This document shows, piece by piece, positions 63,999 to 64,000 of a DNA stretch of 64,000 nt (the first letter of the stretch is position 1; the number at the start of each line of letters is the position of its first letter). The notes beneath the pieces were generated by a model. That model made no database searches, was not told the origin of the DNA, and saw nothing but the letters and a program-made list of their open reading frames with translations. The position numbers and the translations under genes were made by a program. This DNA is from Rhodoligotrophos defluvii (GTDB lineage: Bacteria; Pseudomonadota; Alphaproteobacteria; Rhizobiales; Im1): positions 581,228-645,227 of the forward strand of contig NZ_SZZM01000001.1 of assembly GCF_005281615.1 (NCBI RefSeq), in the 5' to 3' direction.

Positions 63999-64000
63999 GG

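Overview
The window is high-G+C chromosomal DNA of an alphaproteobacterium, most likely of the order Hyphomicrobiales (Rhizobiales). The evidence is gene order typical of that group: a pcm-like methyltransferase, tolC, a PopZ/DUF2497 gene and valS; a PaaI thioesterase, rplM, rpsI and a short-type argC; pyrB, a pyrC-like gene, plsY, dprA, topA, rnr, a Nudix gene and rpmG; and dapA-smpB, rpoZ-rsh and acpS. No phage, insertion sequence, rRNA or CRISPR array was seen. There is one tRNA (Cys).

Bases 1-17,720 are an accessory catabolic island and the most unusual part. Two leftward gene sets each sit next to a divergent, paralogous AraC-family regulator. Set B (7,179 to 198) encodes a bacterial microcompartment (BMC): an APH-type kinase, a class-III PLP enzyme, a CoA-acylating aldehyde dehydrogenase with a C-terminal encapsulation-peptide-like helix, two tandem-domain BMC-T proteins, one BMC-H, one EutN/BMC-P, a small protein with a similar helix at its N-terminus, and an SDR. 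This is the enzyme set of the RMM amino-alcohol microcompartments of Rhodococcus and Mycobacterium. Set A (16,473 to 8,519) encodes a B12-dependent diol dehydratase (fused large-medium subunit plus small subunit), a polyamine-type ABC transporter and a second SDR. Inference: a cationic amino alcohol or diol is imported, two aldehyde-forming branches (kinase/phospho-lyase and diol dehydratase) converge, and the aldehyde is oxidised to acyl-CoA in the compartment. No dehydratase reactivase, cobalamin adenosyltransferase, phosphotransacylase or acyl kinase is present in the window.

From 17.8 to 43.8 kb the content is mostly housekeeping: tRNA-Cys, methyltransferase, TolC, PopZ-like, valyl-tRNA synthetase, CoA-binding protein, enoyl-CoA hydratase, thioesterase, L13/S9, ArgC, a PuuC-like aldehyde dehydrogenase, L33, Nudix, RNase R, topoisomerase I, DprA, PlsY, a dihydroorotase-like protein that lacks its metal ligands, aspartate carbamoyltransferase and YqgF.

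From 43.8 to 53.3 kb there is a more variable stretch: a UPF0173 hydrolase, a GNAT protein with a long basic extension, an XRE-cupin regulator with a betaine-aldehyde dehydrogenase, a small membrane protein, a soluble HWE-type histidine kinase, two paralogous DcaP-like porins and an alpha/beta hydrolase whose first 20 codons are a 15-bp tandem repeat. From 53.3 kb to the end it is housekeeping again: lytic transglycosylase, DapA, SmpB, family-5 uracil-DNA glycosylase, a NYN protein, FolK, an L,D-transpeptidase, RpoZ, Rsh, DUF2062 and AcpS.

Interspersed palindromic repeats occur at three places (10,992-11,083; 13,695-13,741; 29,421-29,520). One of them lies inside the permease coding sequence. 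No searches were run; all family calls come from reading motifs in the translated sequence.
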